A stretch of DNA of 64,000 nt from Hofstenia miamia (lineage: Eukaryota > Xenacoelomorpha > Acoela). The notes under the pieces are model-generated. The model was given only the letters and a program-made list of their open reading frames with translations, ran no database searches and was not told where the DNA came from. Positions 42,835-54,183 of the stretch are shown here, in pieces. The translations under genes and the position numbers were made by a program. Location of the stretch: the NCBI GenBank assembly GCA_004352715.1, contig SCFE01000020.1, positions 1,800,367 through 1,864,366 of the forward strand, in the 5' to 3' direction. Position 1 is the first letter of the stretch. Every line of letters begins with the position of its first letter.

Positions 42835-45800
42835 ATTTTTCCAAGTCTATTAGAAAAGTTAGTAAATCATGGGATTCGGACACATATATGGGTAAGTGTG
42901 CTTCTCTGTTATGGTGAAAATTTATCATAAAATCTATTTTTCAAGGGGAAACCTGATTTTTGTAAAAAGAATTAAATTCTTCCCATATCTAGTATTCAGA
43001 TATTAAAGCGGTCTAAATTCCAGGACAATAACAAGTAGTCTCAACTAATTTATTTTCTCTCAATATACCACCCAAGTGCAGTCTAGGCGCTTTCGGTGCA
43101 AACTGGAATGCAATAATAGAAAAAACGATTCTATATCTAGTGGTATTATAAGATTTGAAATATATCTCTATTATTTTGTGAGCTATGAACTGTTAAAATG
43201 TAAAAATAGCCTGGGTTTCTTAGATATATAGTATTGTATAAATAAAAGTTTGAAAATGATTGAGAACATTGAAATGAATTTTATTGGGACTATGATCTAA
43301 TTGTACAAATTTGGGACATTAGCTACGTTGACATCTAACGTTAATACTAGCTTTCAAAAATTGAAAAGGATGTAAGTATGATATCCCATTACTTCAATTG
43401 TCCAATGCATCTAAGTAGCAATCAATGAAATTTGCAAGTGTGAATAGTTAATAATATAAGTTTATACAATATCGTACTCATCTAGAAGTTTTCCATGAGA
43501 CCAAATTATTTCTAGATATTTTTCTATGTTAAGAGGAGTATAATACAATTATACGACTCATTTATAATATAGATTACAAATTCATTAAAATGCGAAGATG
43601 GTCGTCCTATTAATTTCTAAGGAAAAAGGAAATCTCAGAGGAAGGCAAGTCCTAGGAATTCCATCATAGATATTCTCCGAATAACAAGACATTTACAAAA
43701 TACTTTTAAATAGTGATCAGAAAAGTTTTAAACTTTGTTTCTCTTATTTCCAAAATATTTAACTTTAACTTCGTTTAATGCGTCTAACTACAAATGCAAA
43801 GCCCCAGAATATTAATTGCTAGTAATAACTTCATTTTACAAACCCATCGACAAAATTTATAAGCTTTGCATAATTTATTAAAATTACTGCCCTAGAAATT
43901 ATAAATCATTTGCTTTTCATTGCATTAAAATTAATACTTATAATGGAGAAATGTTTGCTTGAAAAATCAAGCTTGCATATGGAAATGTGAATGCTTTTCA
44001 ATTCCACCCCATTTCCACATTTATTTATAAAAAACTCCAATGTTCTCTATGAATGTCTTTACCTTTTCATAATACTTAATGATAGTGGTTTTTTCAAATC
44101 AACAATAATGTGAACAAAAATTTCAAAATGGGTCAGATATATGCAATGGTTTGTTGAAACCTGCTGATATGCATGCCTAACAAGTATTGGTTGGAAGTCA
44201 TTCCAAGACAATTTTTGTTTACGTCTAGAAATTAATTTTCAATTTTAGTTCCAGTCGTTTTCAAAATCAAACTGAAGTTCTGACTCTCAAGAATGAAAAC
44301 AAAATCGCAACATTTACGTGTTGAAAATTTAATGCAGTAAACTTATGTCTGCTAACTTTCCTTGAAAACTATTTTATTTGTTAATCCATCAAAACAAAGT
44401 GATTATCAATTACTATATGAGATGAAACTTGCTAAGTTGATTATTCCTGATAGCTTCAACCGGTATTCCCTAATTGGAGGGCGTTTTCTACGAATTGTAT
44501 GATTTAGAATAAATTTGTTCTTGGACATAAATTTTTTATTGGTTGTAAGAACATTATGTTTATTTAAATAAATTTAGAATGTTTTGAAGATTTTTGAATT
44601 TATGTATTCAGAAATTTCCATTAAACATCCATTCCATAAAATGATTTCAATGTTCATAATCTGCCACATAATCACATTTGTATATTATGAAAACAACAAC
44701 TAACCCCACTTTGCTAGGAGAGAAAGTTGGCGATAATAGATTTCGAATGTGGACATCATTTCAATATGTTTCTCATAATTTTATTTACAATTAATACTAC
44801 GAAAGAGTCATTACACTTCGAATGACGCATATACATGAAAATTAATTTACGGTGGAATAACACGAAACTTTACGGGGAAATGGAAAATTTGAAAAAATTA
44901 TTAATTCTAGATGAATTAATTTTCAACATTAATCGCCTTTTTACTTTTAAACGACTAATTGGTTGTTTTCCTTTCCCTTCTTTGAATTCAATGCAAGATA
45001 AAGCATAGGAGCGCAGAAATTAAACGCTATAAGTTTTTAGATAAAGTCTTCTTGAACTGTGTACTTAAATAGAGAATATAATAGAGTGGAAAACCAAATT
45101 ATTTCACATTTTTGAAGTCTATAAAATTTGGCTTCATTGTTTTTTTTAATTTATAAAAGAAATTCAAATATGAAAATGTTTAAATTTCTGAATTCCTCCA
45201 CTAATATAGTATATGAGCTTTCAATATTTTATGTAAAATATGATAAAATGCATACAATGTGCATATAATATATTAGTCATTTATATGCCATTGGATAAAG
45301 AAATTTCTCCTGTGTAATAGAAAGGCCGGATTGGGTACTTTATTAAAAAAATTTTGTTGGTTTGATATGCGATTTCCATACAGCTGTATTGATTTATATA
45401 AGTAATATTGCTTTAGTTGTTTACAATTTCTAATTAAACAATAATTTAGATGAAATATATGGGGTGCGTGAATTTAAATAGACGTTTCATTATGAACTTC
45501 CAGCAAAAAACAAGCACTGTGAAACATAATATTCTAAAAGTATATTTTGACAGTATTCAATTCAATTTCAAAAGTACTAATATTGGCGAAATTAATTAAA
45601 TGCAAACGTGAACAGCATAAAGTAAATATACAAGGCTACTGAGTTCTAAAATATCAGGAAAAAAATTCAATTTTTATCACAGTTGAAATTAGTATTTCAT
45701 AAATTTACTTTACAATGCGAATTTGCGTGTTTGATTTTCTTACTGAAAGAGTTATTTGAAGTTATTATACCAAAATTACTTTCTCATAATCCGCTACATT

Positions 45801-46639
45801 TGTTCAAAAATAGGGCACTTACTTTGATATGTGCTTCGCTCAAAATTATAAATACGTCATAGACTAATTTCAGATAAAATGCCAAGGCTAATTACTACTT
45901 AGATTTGGAACGCTCATAGTACTCTAAGAATTAATATTTTTTAATAAGGATTAAAGATTTCAAAACTTAATAAGTTATACACACTTCAATCGCATGAAAC
46001 ACTCTCTAATCTTTTTATTAAATATTCTGAAGGGATTTGAAAATGCTCTAGTAACACACAGTCTAAACTTTAATTAAAATTTTCACATTTATATATTTGA
46101 ATAGTGTTTCTTGGGTAACACCGGTTTCTTGCAGGTTTGCAAAAAACCATGTCTGGCCAGAAGCACGTACCTAAAAAAGTTGCGCGTTGGGTTGTCCAAG
46201 TTCCTAGTTAAATATGATTTCTAGTAAAATAGCTTGACGCAACAAGAAACATTTTAGTTTGCTGTTTTGCATTCATACGTAAGCGGTCATTGCAAATATT
46301 AATGCAGGTAACGACAAAAAAGCAAATTAAGTGCTTTTGTTGATAGCATTGAGAAGTTAAATTTACAAAGTTCAAAAATAACTCCCATTGCAGTAAAATA
46401 ATCAACATGTTTTGTTTATTTATAGATAAATCGGCCATTACCCCTTTTAACAATAACTGACAACACATCAAACAATGTGAAAATTGCATAAAAGGACACA
46501 ACACTTGTTGTATGGTGCTCTCTGATTTATTGGTGAGGAGAATTAATTTGATGTAGTTTAGTGTGTAATGCTATGTTGAAATTTCTGTCGTAAATCTACA
46601 TGAAGATTAAACTTCATGATCATGAGGAATGTATGCATA
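42835..46639. other. 3.8 kb noncoding
   Basis: AT-rich; I find no exon with family similarity, RNA gene or mobile-element end. Confidence 0.5.
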
Positions 46640-46677
46640 TAAATATATATACATATATATAAATATATAAATATATA

Positions 46678-46726
<49 letters not shown>

Positions 46727-46736
46727 ATATTATATA

Positions 46737-46772
<36 letters not shown>
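46640..46772. repeat. Long interrupted (TA)n tract
   Basis: About 130 bases of TA with a few interruptions. Confidence 0.95.
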
Positions 46773-46773
<1 letters not shown>

Positions 46774-46961
46774 GAAATACTTACAAATCAATAACGAAAA
46801 AGTGTCATGCTATGTGTAGAGCTCGTATTTCGAACAATATGGGCCCCACTCTAGATAACTTTTTTACGTATGAGATTGCATTATTTGCTATTGAAGCACC
46901 CAACACCGGTTTTAGCAGGCCCTATTATACGGATAAATTAAATATGAACTTAAATGTAAAT

Positions 46962-47713
46962 CAGAGATGGAATTGGATCGGATGGAATCGGATACGGATC
47001 GGATCTACATTTTGAGAAAATTTCGAATCTGTTTCGGATCCAAACATTTTTAAACTTTGTGTATATTGTAAATTTCTTACATTATGCACAATTTTACATT
47101 GAATGAAGGTTTGTGATTATTATAATCACTAATACAAAAAGTTCTATAGAGCCATACCTTTGGCATAACAATAAAAGGATATAATTTTTTTAATGTTGCT
47201 TTTGTATAATCTAAAATTTGTAATCCAATCTAGTATCAAACTTAAATGAAAAGTAAAATTCAAAATTTATATTTAAATCTCAAATTTAGATTGAAAAAAT
47301 GAATTTTTCTATCACGGATTTCAATACACTTTCTGCAAACTTTTTAATATATATATTGGGTTTGTTCTTCAATTTGCCATTGTTTGTGTTATTCTTGCTA
47401 TCATCACATTTGCTGTAATTTTGAAATAAGTTTTCTCTTGTTGCTTGAAACAACTTTAATTCTCAATTCACAGTAACATTGCAAAATGCTGATTTTTGGA
47501 TTTGGACATAATAAAATTATTAGAGCTGTAATACCATAAGAAACTTAACTACTAAAACTCTTTGAATAGATTATAATTATGTTAATGGTAATTTAAGTAT
47601 TAGATTTCCACAAAGCTTACAAATAAGCAAAGAAATGACTTTGTTGGATTTTTGGCAGAGCAATAATCACTTTCCATTCATAATAAAATATTTTGGATCC
47701 GATTGCATCTCTG
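46962..47713. mobile_element. hAT-type nonautonomous element, 752 bp
   Basis: Starts CAGAGATGGAATTGGATCGG and ends with the inverted match …CCGATTGCATCTCTG (CAGAGATGCAATCGGATCC reversed). It is flanked by an 8-base duplication with one mismatch (ATGTAAAT at 46954-46961, ATGTAGAT at 47714-47721). GGATCGGAT repeats lie near the left end. Noncoding interior. Confidence 0.8.
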
Positions 47714-49154
47714 ATGTAGATATAAATCACTGATTAGATGACATCAGTGTTGGGAATGGCCACACAGATATTTTGACGCATGGCATGACCCATGCACCAG
47801 ACAGTCCATCCATTACATAAGTTATATTTATAAATTTTTACTAAAGTGGAAATTTCGTAATGATAAAACACAACGAAAAATTAAATAAAACACAAAAGCA
47901 TTAAATATAGATGCAATTCCAAAAAACAGACAATTTAACCAAAACTCTGAACATTTATTTTCTCAAGGCTAGCATAAAATTACAGTTATGGAAAAATTTC
48001 TAGAGACTTGACCAAAACACGAGCTTTGCTGAAAGACGAAATTTGATATATGTAAAATCTACTCTGTTCAGATTAGTGATTTGGGAGCTTATATTATGTT
48101 CTAATCTTAAAACGAAAAAATTAAATTCATAGTTACTGATAAATAGCTCTTGGCAATTGGCAATCATTGTAGAATTTCAAATAAAGCAAGGAAACTTTCA
48201 AGCAAATGACAATACTTCTGCGTCCACCAAGTCAAACTTTGAAAATTATGTTCAAGTGTTTTGTCTATGTTACGGATTTGGTAAAGCAAAACATGAATCA
48301 AATCATTCTATTAGATTTATTGATAATAGTATTAAAATGAAATGAGGTATGTTTAGATAAAATCCATTGTTTGTATTACATTGAGAATGCATGCTTGTTA
48401 TGTTAATTTGAACTTTCTCAAAACTGCTTTATTAGCAAAAAACCAATTACGTGCTTTTAAAACTTTGACAAAAAATAAAAGCTTTCCAAGTAGTTTTATA
48501 CTATTTACATTTGCGATTGAAGGTTTACTCAAAAAATATTAAAGGAAATTCTTGCTTTTGATTGAGGCATGTAAACGTCACCGTGGTATTTAGAAGTGAA
48601 TGGGTGTATGCTGCAATCCTACGCTTCTTTGAAATAATTGCGCGATGTAGTCATTGACGAATGTGAAAGAATGATTAAATATCAACAGTTCTCAAATTTA
48701 ATTTGGAAGTATGACTAGAAAAAATTGTTAATATAAGTGGGTGTCCAAGTATTTTCACATTCAAATGCATCCTTACTTTTAAATCCCACTGCATGTCATC
48801 TCTATGGTGTGCTTCAATGCTGCTATCTTGATTCTTCTTTCAATTTTTCTAAAGCCACCTGACTATATTTTAGAAAACCCTGATTTTGAACTTAATTTTT
48901 TCTGAAATTTATAAATAGAACGAATCGCATAACTCATTTTTCATATTATAACTCCATTTTTAAAAAATTTTCGCCTGATCCTTCTTAATAAATTCACATC
49001 TAATATTAAGATCTTCTCGCCTCGAACCTCTGGAATTCTTTGTAGATATGAAGTTTTCCATTTTTTCTTTCTAAACTATTTGAGGAAAATAAATCCATTA
49101 GATAAAAAATTCAGATTATTTATGTTAGTTAGCCGGGACATTTTCAATCTTTAC
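47714..49154. other. Noncoding
   Basis: A plus-strand open frame at 48157-48345 has no recognised domain; nothing else. Confidence 0.5.
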
Positions 49155-50318
49155 TTCATATTATTTAAATAATTTCTACTTTATCATATGAAGTCATCAA
49201 TATAAATAGCATTGAAAGCATATTAATTTTTTACAAAAGGAATTCAAACAGAAATTAATTTAAGCATTCACACCTTAAGTGAAAATCTAATTCTATGCCC
49301 ATTACTGTCATTGGGATGATGATACTCTGTTGGCTATATTGTGTTATTTTTCATGGATTTATCACTTATTGGTTGCAAGACAACTCTTCTCAATAATTTA
49401 AGGCAATATGCATTACAAAAAGATTCTTTTACAATTGAGTTATGTGACATCTGCTTTATGTGACATCTGCTATTGTAAAGTGATTTTTCCTACTTCGCCA
49501 TGTAAAGTTGATTTAAAGAAGTCATGAACGCATAGAAAAGTGCATTTTTGAAAAAAGTAGAAACGTAAACAGAAATATGGCCTGCCAAAATTTTCTGTTA
49601 ACTAAATCTGCAAGATGCCTAAGTAAACGTAGCCCTTTGAAGATTAATAACTAACGAGTAATAAAAAGAAATCCGAATAATTAACAGCAGCTATCAAGAG
49701 AAATGGTTCAACTGCTATTGACAGGATCTTGAATAAAGNNNNNCTTCATATTATTTAAATAATTTCTACTTTATCATATGAAGTCATCAATATAAATAGC
49801 ATTGAAAGCATATTAATTTTTTACAAAAGGAATTCAAACAGAAATTAATTTAAGCATTCACACCTTAAGTGAAAATCTAATTCTATGCCCATTACTGTCA
49901 TTGGGATGATGATACTTTGTTGGCTATATTGTGTTATTTTTCATGGATTTATCACTTATTGGTTGCAAGACAACTCTTCTCAATAATTTAAGGCAATATG
50001 CATTACAAAAAGATTCTTTTACAATTGAGTTATGCGACATCTGCTATTGTAAAGTGATTTTTCCTACTTCGCCATGTAAAGTTGATTTAAAGAAGTCATG
50101 AACGCATAGAAAAGTGCATTTTTGAAAAAAGTAGAAACGTAAACAGAAATATGGCCTGCCAAAATTTTCTGTTAACTAAATCTGCAAGATGCCTAAGTAA
50201 ACGTAGCCCTTTGAAGATTAATAACTAACGAGTAATAAAAAGAAATCCGAATAATTAACAGCAGCTATCAAGAGAAATGGTTCAACTGCTATTGACAGGA
50301 TCTTGAATAAAGGAAAAT
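49155..50318. repeat. Duplicated approximately 580-bp contig end across a 5-base gap
   Basis: 49155-49738 and 49744-50318 are near-identical. The left copy has an extra short tandem duplication at 49440-49470 (TATGTGACATCTGCT unit) and there is one C/T change in TGATACTCTG/TGATACTTTG. N at 49739-49743 separates them. Confidence 0.95.
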
Positions 50319-51811
50319 TCCAATTTATTAGGTAGGAATTGTCTTTGGCAGTACCTTGGGGAAATGGAAGACTTTAGTACACTAATTTGATAAGAGACTT
50401 GAAAAATAAGAATCAATGACATGTGTGCGGTCATTTAAACCGTGTATTTTGTATTTCATTTCAAATACAATGCGTATACAATTTTTAAATAATAGAAATT
50501 TCAAAATTACTTTATAAATCCTGCAAAATTGTAAACTATATCCTAAGACATATTAAATCAATTAAATACAAGATTACTTTAAATTACTGATATTAAAATC
50601 TCTAATGTTGTGATTTCAATTTTTACTCGAGATTAAGTAATGAATACCTAGATACCTGAAAACTAAATCTTTTTACCGCTGCTGCTACTTAATATTAACT
50701 AAAGAATTAATTGAAGCATTGTGAGTGCTTGCTAAATTGAAAAAATGAAAGGGAATAATGCTTGAATATAGTGGCCTATCCAAATGTATGATATATATAT
50801 ATATATATGTATTACAATCTTAATCACTTTTAAATTTAATTTTAGGTTTAATACAGCTATAGTACATCGGAAATTAGATTGTTGCAAAGTATCTAGTTCT
50901 AGTCCTTCTTTGCAAAATATAGAACCGTTTTTGGGGAAGTGAAAGCAGAAAATCAATTTGTAGGTAAGTTTGCTTTTAAAATTTTAATAATCAACAATTT
51001 ACAATTTTAATGAAATTTGCCATTTACAATCAGCAGTACTTGGAGTAATATCCCAAGAAAATTTCGTCTAATGTCTGAAATAACAAAGTGATTAAGTGAT
51101 TAAAAATGAAACAGTCTCAACACCTGATGGTCAGCCCCAAATCACCAATTGGAAATTTGCCAATTACCATTAACATTATTCAGGAAAATATTTAAAATGA
51201 GCTCGATTATATCAGCATTTCAATTACATACTTGAAAGCAATAACTTAATAAAACGTCGTATTCTATGGAATAAAATGGATTCGGAAAGAATGCCCCACA
51301 AATGGATAAATAATGCTGCGGGTAAAGTTGAAATATGATATCTTGTATGCGTATTTGTGGACATATTGCAGAATATATATATATATAACAATTGACTTCA
51401 TTCTAAATTAAATCTTGAAAAACAGAATAACGAAAAGCTTGCCAATAAAAGAAGCGAATGTAATTTTCTTTACAAAGAAAATGAGCAAAAATTTATAGCT
51501 ATAGCCATTTTCTGTTCATAGAAATTCAGCAAACATTAACGAAAATATGTTTTGAGAAGCTTAGAATTTTTTTGTTGATAAAAGATATATGTATATATGT
51601 ATATTTATATACACACATAGAAGCTATCACGAGAAAATATTTGTTGTAGATGATCTAATATCCTTAAAAACCATTCATACTTATATTACCCTCATAGAAG
51701 ATAATTTAATCAAAGACGCATTTTCATATTTTCCGATTTTTTGTATTTTCGCTCACCAATATTGGACCAATATGGCTGAAATTTTGCATTTAAAAAAGTT
51801 TAAACGACCCA

Positions 51812-51816
<5 letters not shown>
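50319..51816. other. Noncoding with short (TA)n
   Basis: (TA)n at 50791-50808 and 51373-51387; open frames at 50732-50956 and 51589-51849 show no domain. Confidence 0.5.

Positions 51817-51842
<26 letters not shown>
51817..51842. repeat. (TA)n at left end of Penelope pair
   Basis: 26 bases, contiguous with the ribozyme's 3' helix. Confidence 0.95.
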
Positions 51843-51885
51843 TATTTGACGCGTTTCGATCTTTTATTGATCATCGTCAGAAATA
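51843..51885 (-). ncRNA. Hammerhead ribozyme, type I, intact core
   Basis: Minus strand: helix I UAUUU (51885-51881), CUGACGA (51880-51874), U, helix II GAUC, loop AAUAAAA, GAUC, GAAA (51857-51854), then CGCGUC and helix I partner AAAUA (51847-51843). Predicted self-cleavage is after GUC, five bases from the (TA)n tract. Type I hammerheads of this form are known in Penelope-like elements. Confidence 0.8.
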
Positions 51886-52165
51886 TTTTCACAGACAATT
51901 TTTTACAAAACTATAGACTACTCATTATAATTAACTAAAATATTTTCTACATGCTCACATTTAAAATAGATGTAATCTTTTATGTGTATTCATTTGTTTG
52001 TTCAGTACATTGGTCCGTTCTAATTTCTTTAAGTATAATGCTTCTTCTATTTTAGTGTCCTTAGTTTTTATAATGATGGTAAAATTTTCTTTTTTAATTT
52101 CATGATAGTGTTGAAATATTTCAGTATTAAAATGTCTGTTAATGTGTTCTTTTTTCTTTCGGGAA
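51843..52165 (-). pseudogene. Penelope-like copy 4, left inverted arm
   Basis: The 3' end (endonuclease tail, untranslated region and hammerhead) of an element in minus orientation. It parallels 52485-52798 of the right arm in reverse complement and breaks at about 52160, inside the GIY-YIG region. Confidence 0.85.
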
Positions 52166-52812
52166 ACGCAAAAAATTATTACAAAACAGATTTAACAACA
52201 AGATAATGAAACAAAGCTAATAACTCAATCATTGCAAGATCAAGAGAATCAAAAAATATATTGGAAACTTCCATATATAGAGAACAACATCAAGAAATTG
52301 TCAAATAACTTAATAAATATCAATTAAAAGCTCATATGATCAAGAGTTATTCCAATTTCTAGTTCTTTGAAAACTGAACATCTTTTTAAAAACAAAGACC
52401 ACATTCCCGAAGACTTAGTTTCTTCAATTGTTTATAAATATCAATGTGAAAATTGTAAAAATTTGTACATTGGACAAACAAGCCGCCATTTCGGGAAACG
52501 CATAAAAGAACACATTAACGGACATTTAAATTATTTCAACACCATCATGAAATTAAAAAAGTAAATTTTACCATCATTATAAAAACCAAAATAGGAGAAG
52601 CATTATACTTAAAGATATTAGAACGAACCAATATACTGAACAAGCAAATGAATACATATCAATAATTACATCTATTTTAAATGTGAGCATGTCGAAAATA
52701 TTTTAGTTAATTATAATTTATAGTTTATAGTTTTGTAAAAATTTGTCTGGGAAAATATTTCTGACGATGATCAATAAAAGATCGAAACGCGTCAAATAGT
52801 GGATTATATTCT
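52166..52812 (+). pseudogene. Penelope-like copy 4, right arm with GIY-YIG endonuclease
   Basis: A linker block (YWKLPYIENNIKKLSNN near 52258) and then an open frame 52367-52564: KTEHLFKNKDHIPEDLVSSI, VYKYQCENCKNLYIGQTSRH and [14 protein letters not shown]. This is the zinc-like Cys pair and GIY-YIG motif typical of these elements. A frameshift follows HINGHLN. The untranslated tail ends in a hammerhead and (TA)n. No RT in this copy. Confidence 0.88.
52756..52798 (+). ncRNA. Hammerhead ribozyme, type I, intact core
   Basis: Plus strand: helix I UAUUU 52756-52760, CUGACGA 52761-52767, helix II GAUC 52769-52772 with GAUC 52780-52783 around loop AAUAAAA, GAAA 52784-52787, CGCGUC 52788-52793, helix I partner AAAUA 52794-52798. 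It is the same sequence as the copy at 51843-51885. Confidence 0.8.
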
Positions 52813-52918
52813 AATATATATATATNNNNNNNNNNNNNNNNNNNNNNNNNNNNNNNNNNNNNNNNNNNNNNNNNNNNNNNNNNNNNNNNNNNNNNNNNNN
52901 NNNNNNNNNNNNNNNNNN

Positions 52919-52950
<32 letters not shown>
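52813..52950. other. (TA)n interrupted by gap
   Basis: TA 52813-52825, N 52826-52918, TA 52920-52950. Confidence 0.95.
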
Positions 52951-52952
<2 letters not shown>

Positions 52953-54104
52953 TGGTAGTAAGATTAATGAAGTTGATAATTTTTTAAAATTTATAGTAAA
53001 TAATGCTGAGTAGTATTTTTGTCGTTGATTTTCCGAAAACATCTACAGTGATGATCTTATCCTAGTATATTATATATAGTTCGTGTCAATTTTACAATTA
53101 CACATCTTTTTTAATGATGATAAATCTGATAGTTCTATTTATAAGAGATGGGAAGTGTGTCGACCTTAACCTTAAACAGCATAGAAATTTTTTTTGTGAT
53201 CCTTAAGAAATTTCTAGGCTCTTATAATTCAAAAAGTAATCTACAATCTAAAGGCTTTACCAGATAGAGGAGTGTCGCCATTTTCATTTTCGTTCTTAAA
53301 TCTCCACTGATACTGTCAAATTGAGGCGCCACGAGCTGTAACTTTGAGCCTGTCATTTTGAACATTGTGCCTAATTAAAAATGTCCGATGTTCTTCTCAT
53401 TCTATAAGAACTTTTTAAACCAATCATTCTAGACTGTCAATATCTCCATGATTTTTCTTCATCTATCCTGCAATCTGCTGTATAGGATCCCGTAGTTTTT
53501 CAATCAATTTCCATAGATTTCAATTATTTTGATTTAGGTAAAACTCTTTATGCTCTTCAACAAAAAGATTTAATATTTCAAAAAACAGATTTTTTGCTTT
53601 TTTGGATTGCTATATATGAGGGGGGAAATTCAGTTTCAACTATTAGGAAAATTGCCCTTTTCTTTTTCTAGTGCTTCACTCAATTTTCTATTTTCACTTA
53701 GTTTCCTGCCTTGCTTGCCATATGCTCTTGCAGTTTATAAAAATTAAAATGCAATAACGAAGTTTAGGTCTTAATCAATGTTCATTTATGTATTCTACTT
53801 AACAAAACAGCTGATTTCGCAGAAACAACTGAAGCACTAAATAATATAGATCAGAGATGTATTATGAACTTTAATAGTACATTGACAATGCCACTGATTA
53901 CTACAACATATTTGTAAGATGCTGGTCGAATTTACATAGACTCTTGGAAATAAGGTTACATTAGATCAACGCCGTTTTCTATTCAAGGTATTCAGAGAAA
54001 GATGAAAAAGAATTTAAAAGGTGTACCGGCTTTAACATGACATACAATTCTAAAGTATGTCTTCAGGAAAGTACTAATATTGCAAAGCAGCAAAAGCTAT
54101 TTAC
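52951..54104. other. Noncoding
   Basis: 53.2-53.4 kb is slightly GC-richer and gives partly open minus-strand frames, but none matches a family I know. Confidence 0.4.
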
Positions 54105-54183
54105 CACCAACTTCAAGTTGCGTAGCATCAACAAACTGAAATGGATCATAAATGTTATAGTCTCTGATCCATTGCAAAATTTC
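54105..54183 (-). CDS. Candidate small exon, unidentified
   Basis: Acceptor CCATTCCTTAG, donor GTAAAT, one open frame of 26 codons (EILQWIRDYNIYDPFQFVDA, then TQLEVG). It looks protein-like, but I cannot name a family and no neighbouring exon is seen. It could be a transposon remnant. Confidence 0.22.

Noticed and set aside
42631-42930. Plus-strand frames rich in Ile-Tyr repeats
   Set aside because: Translation of (TA)n and (CTAT)n microsatellites.
53200-53400. Ig- or FN3-like exon on the minus strand (QWRFKNENENGDTP)
   Set aside because: Internal stop and no convincing fold signature in any frame.
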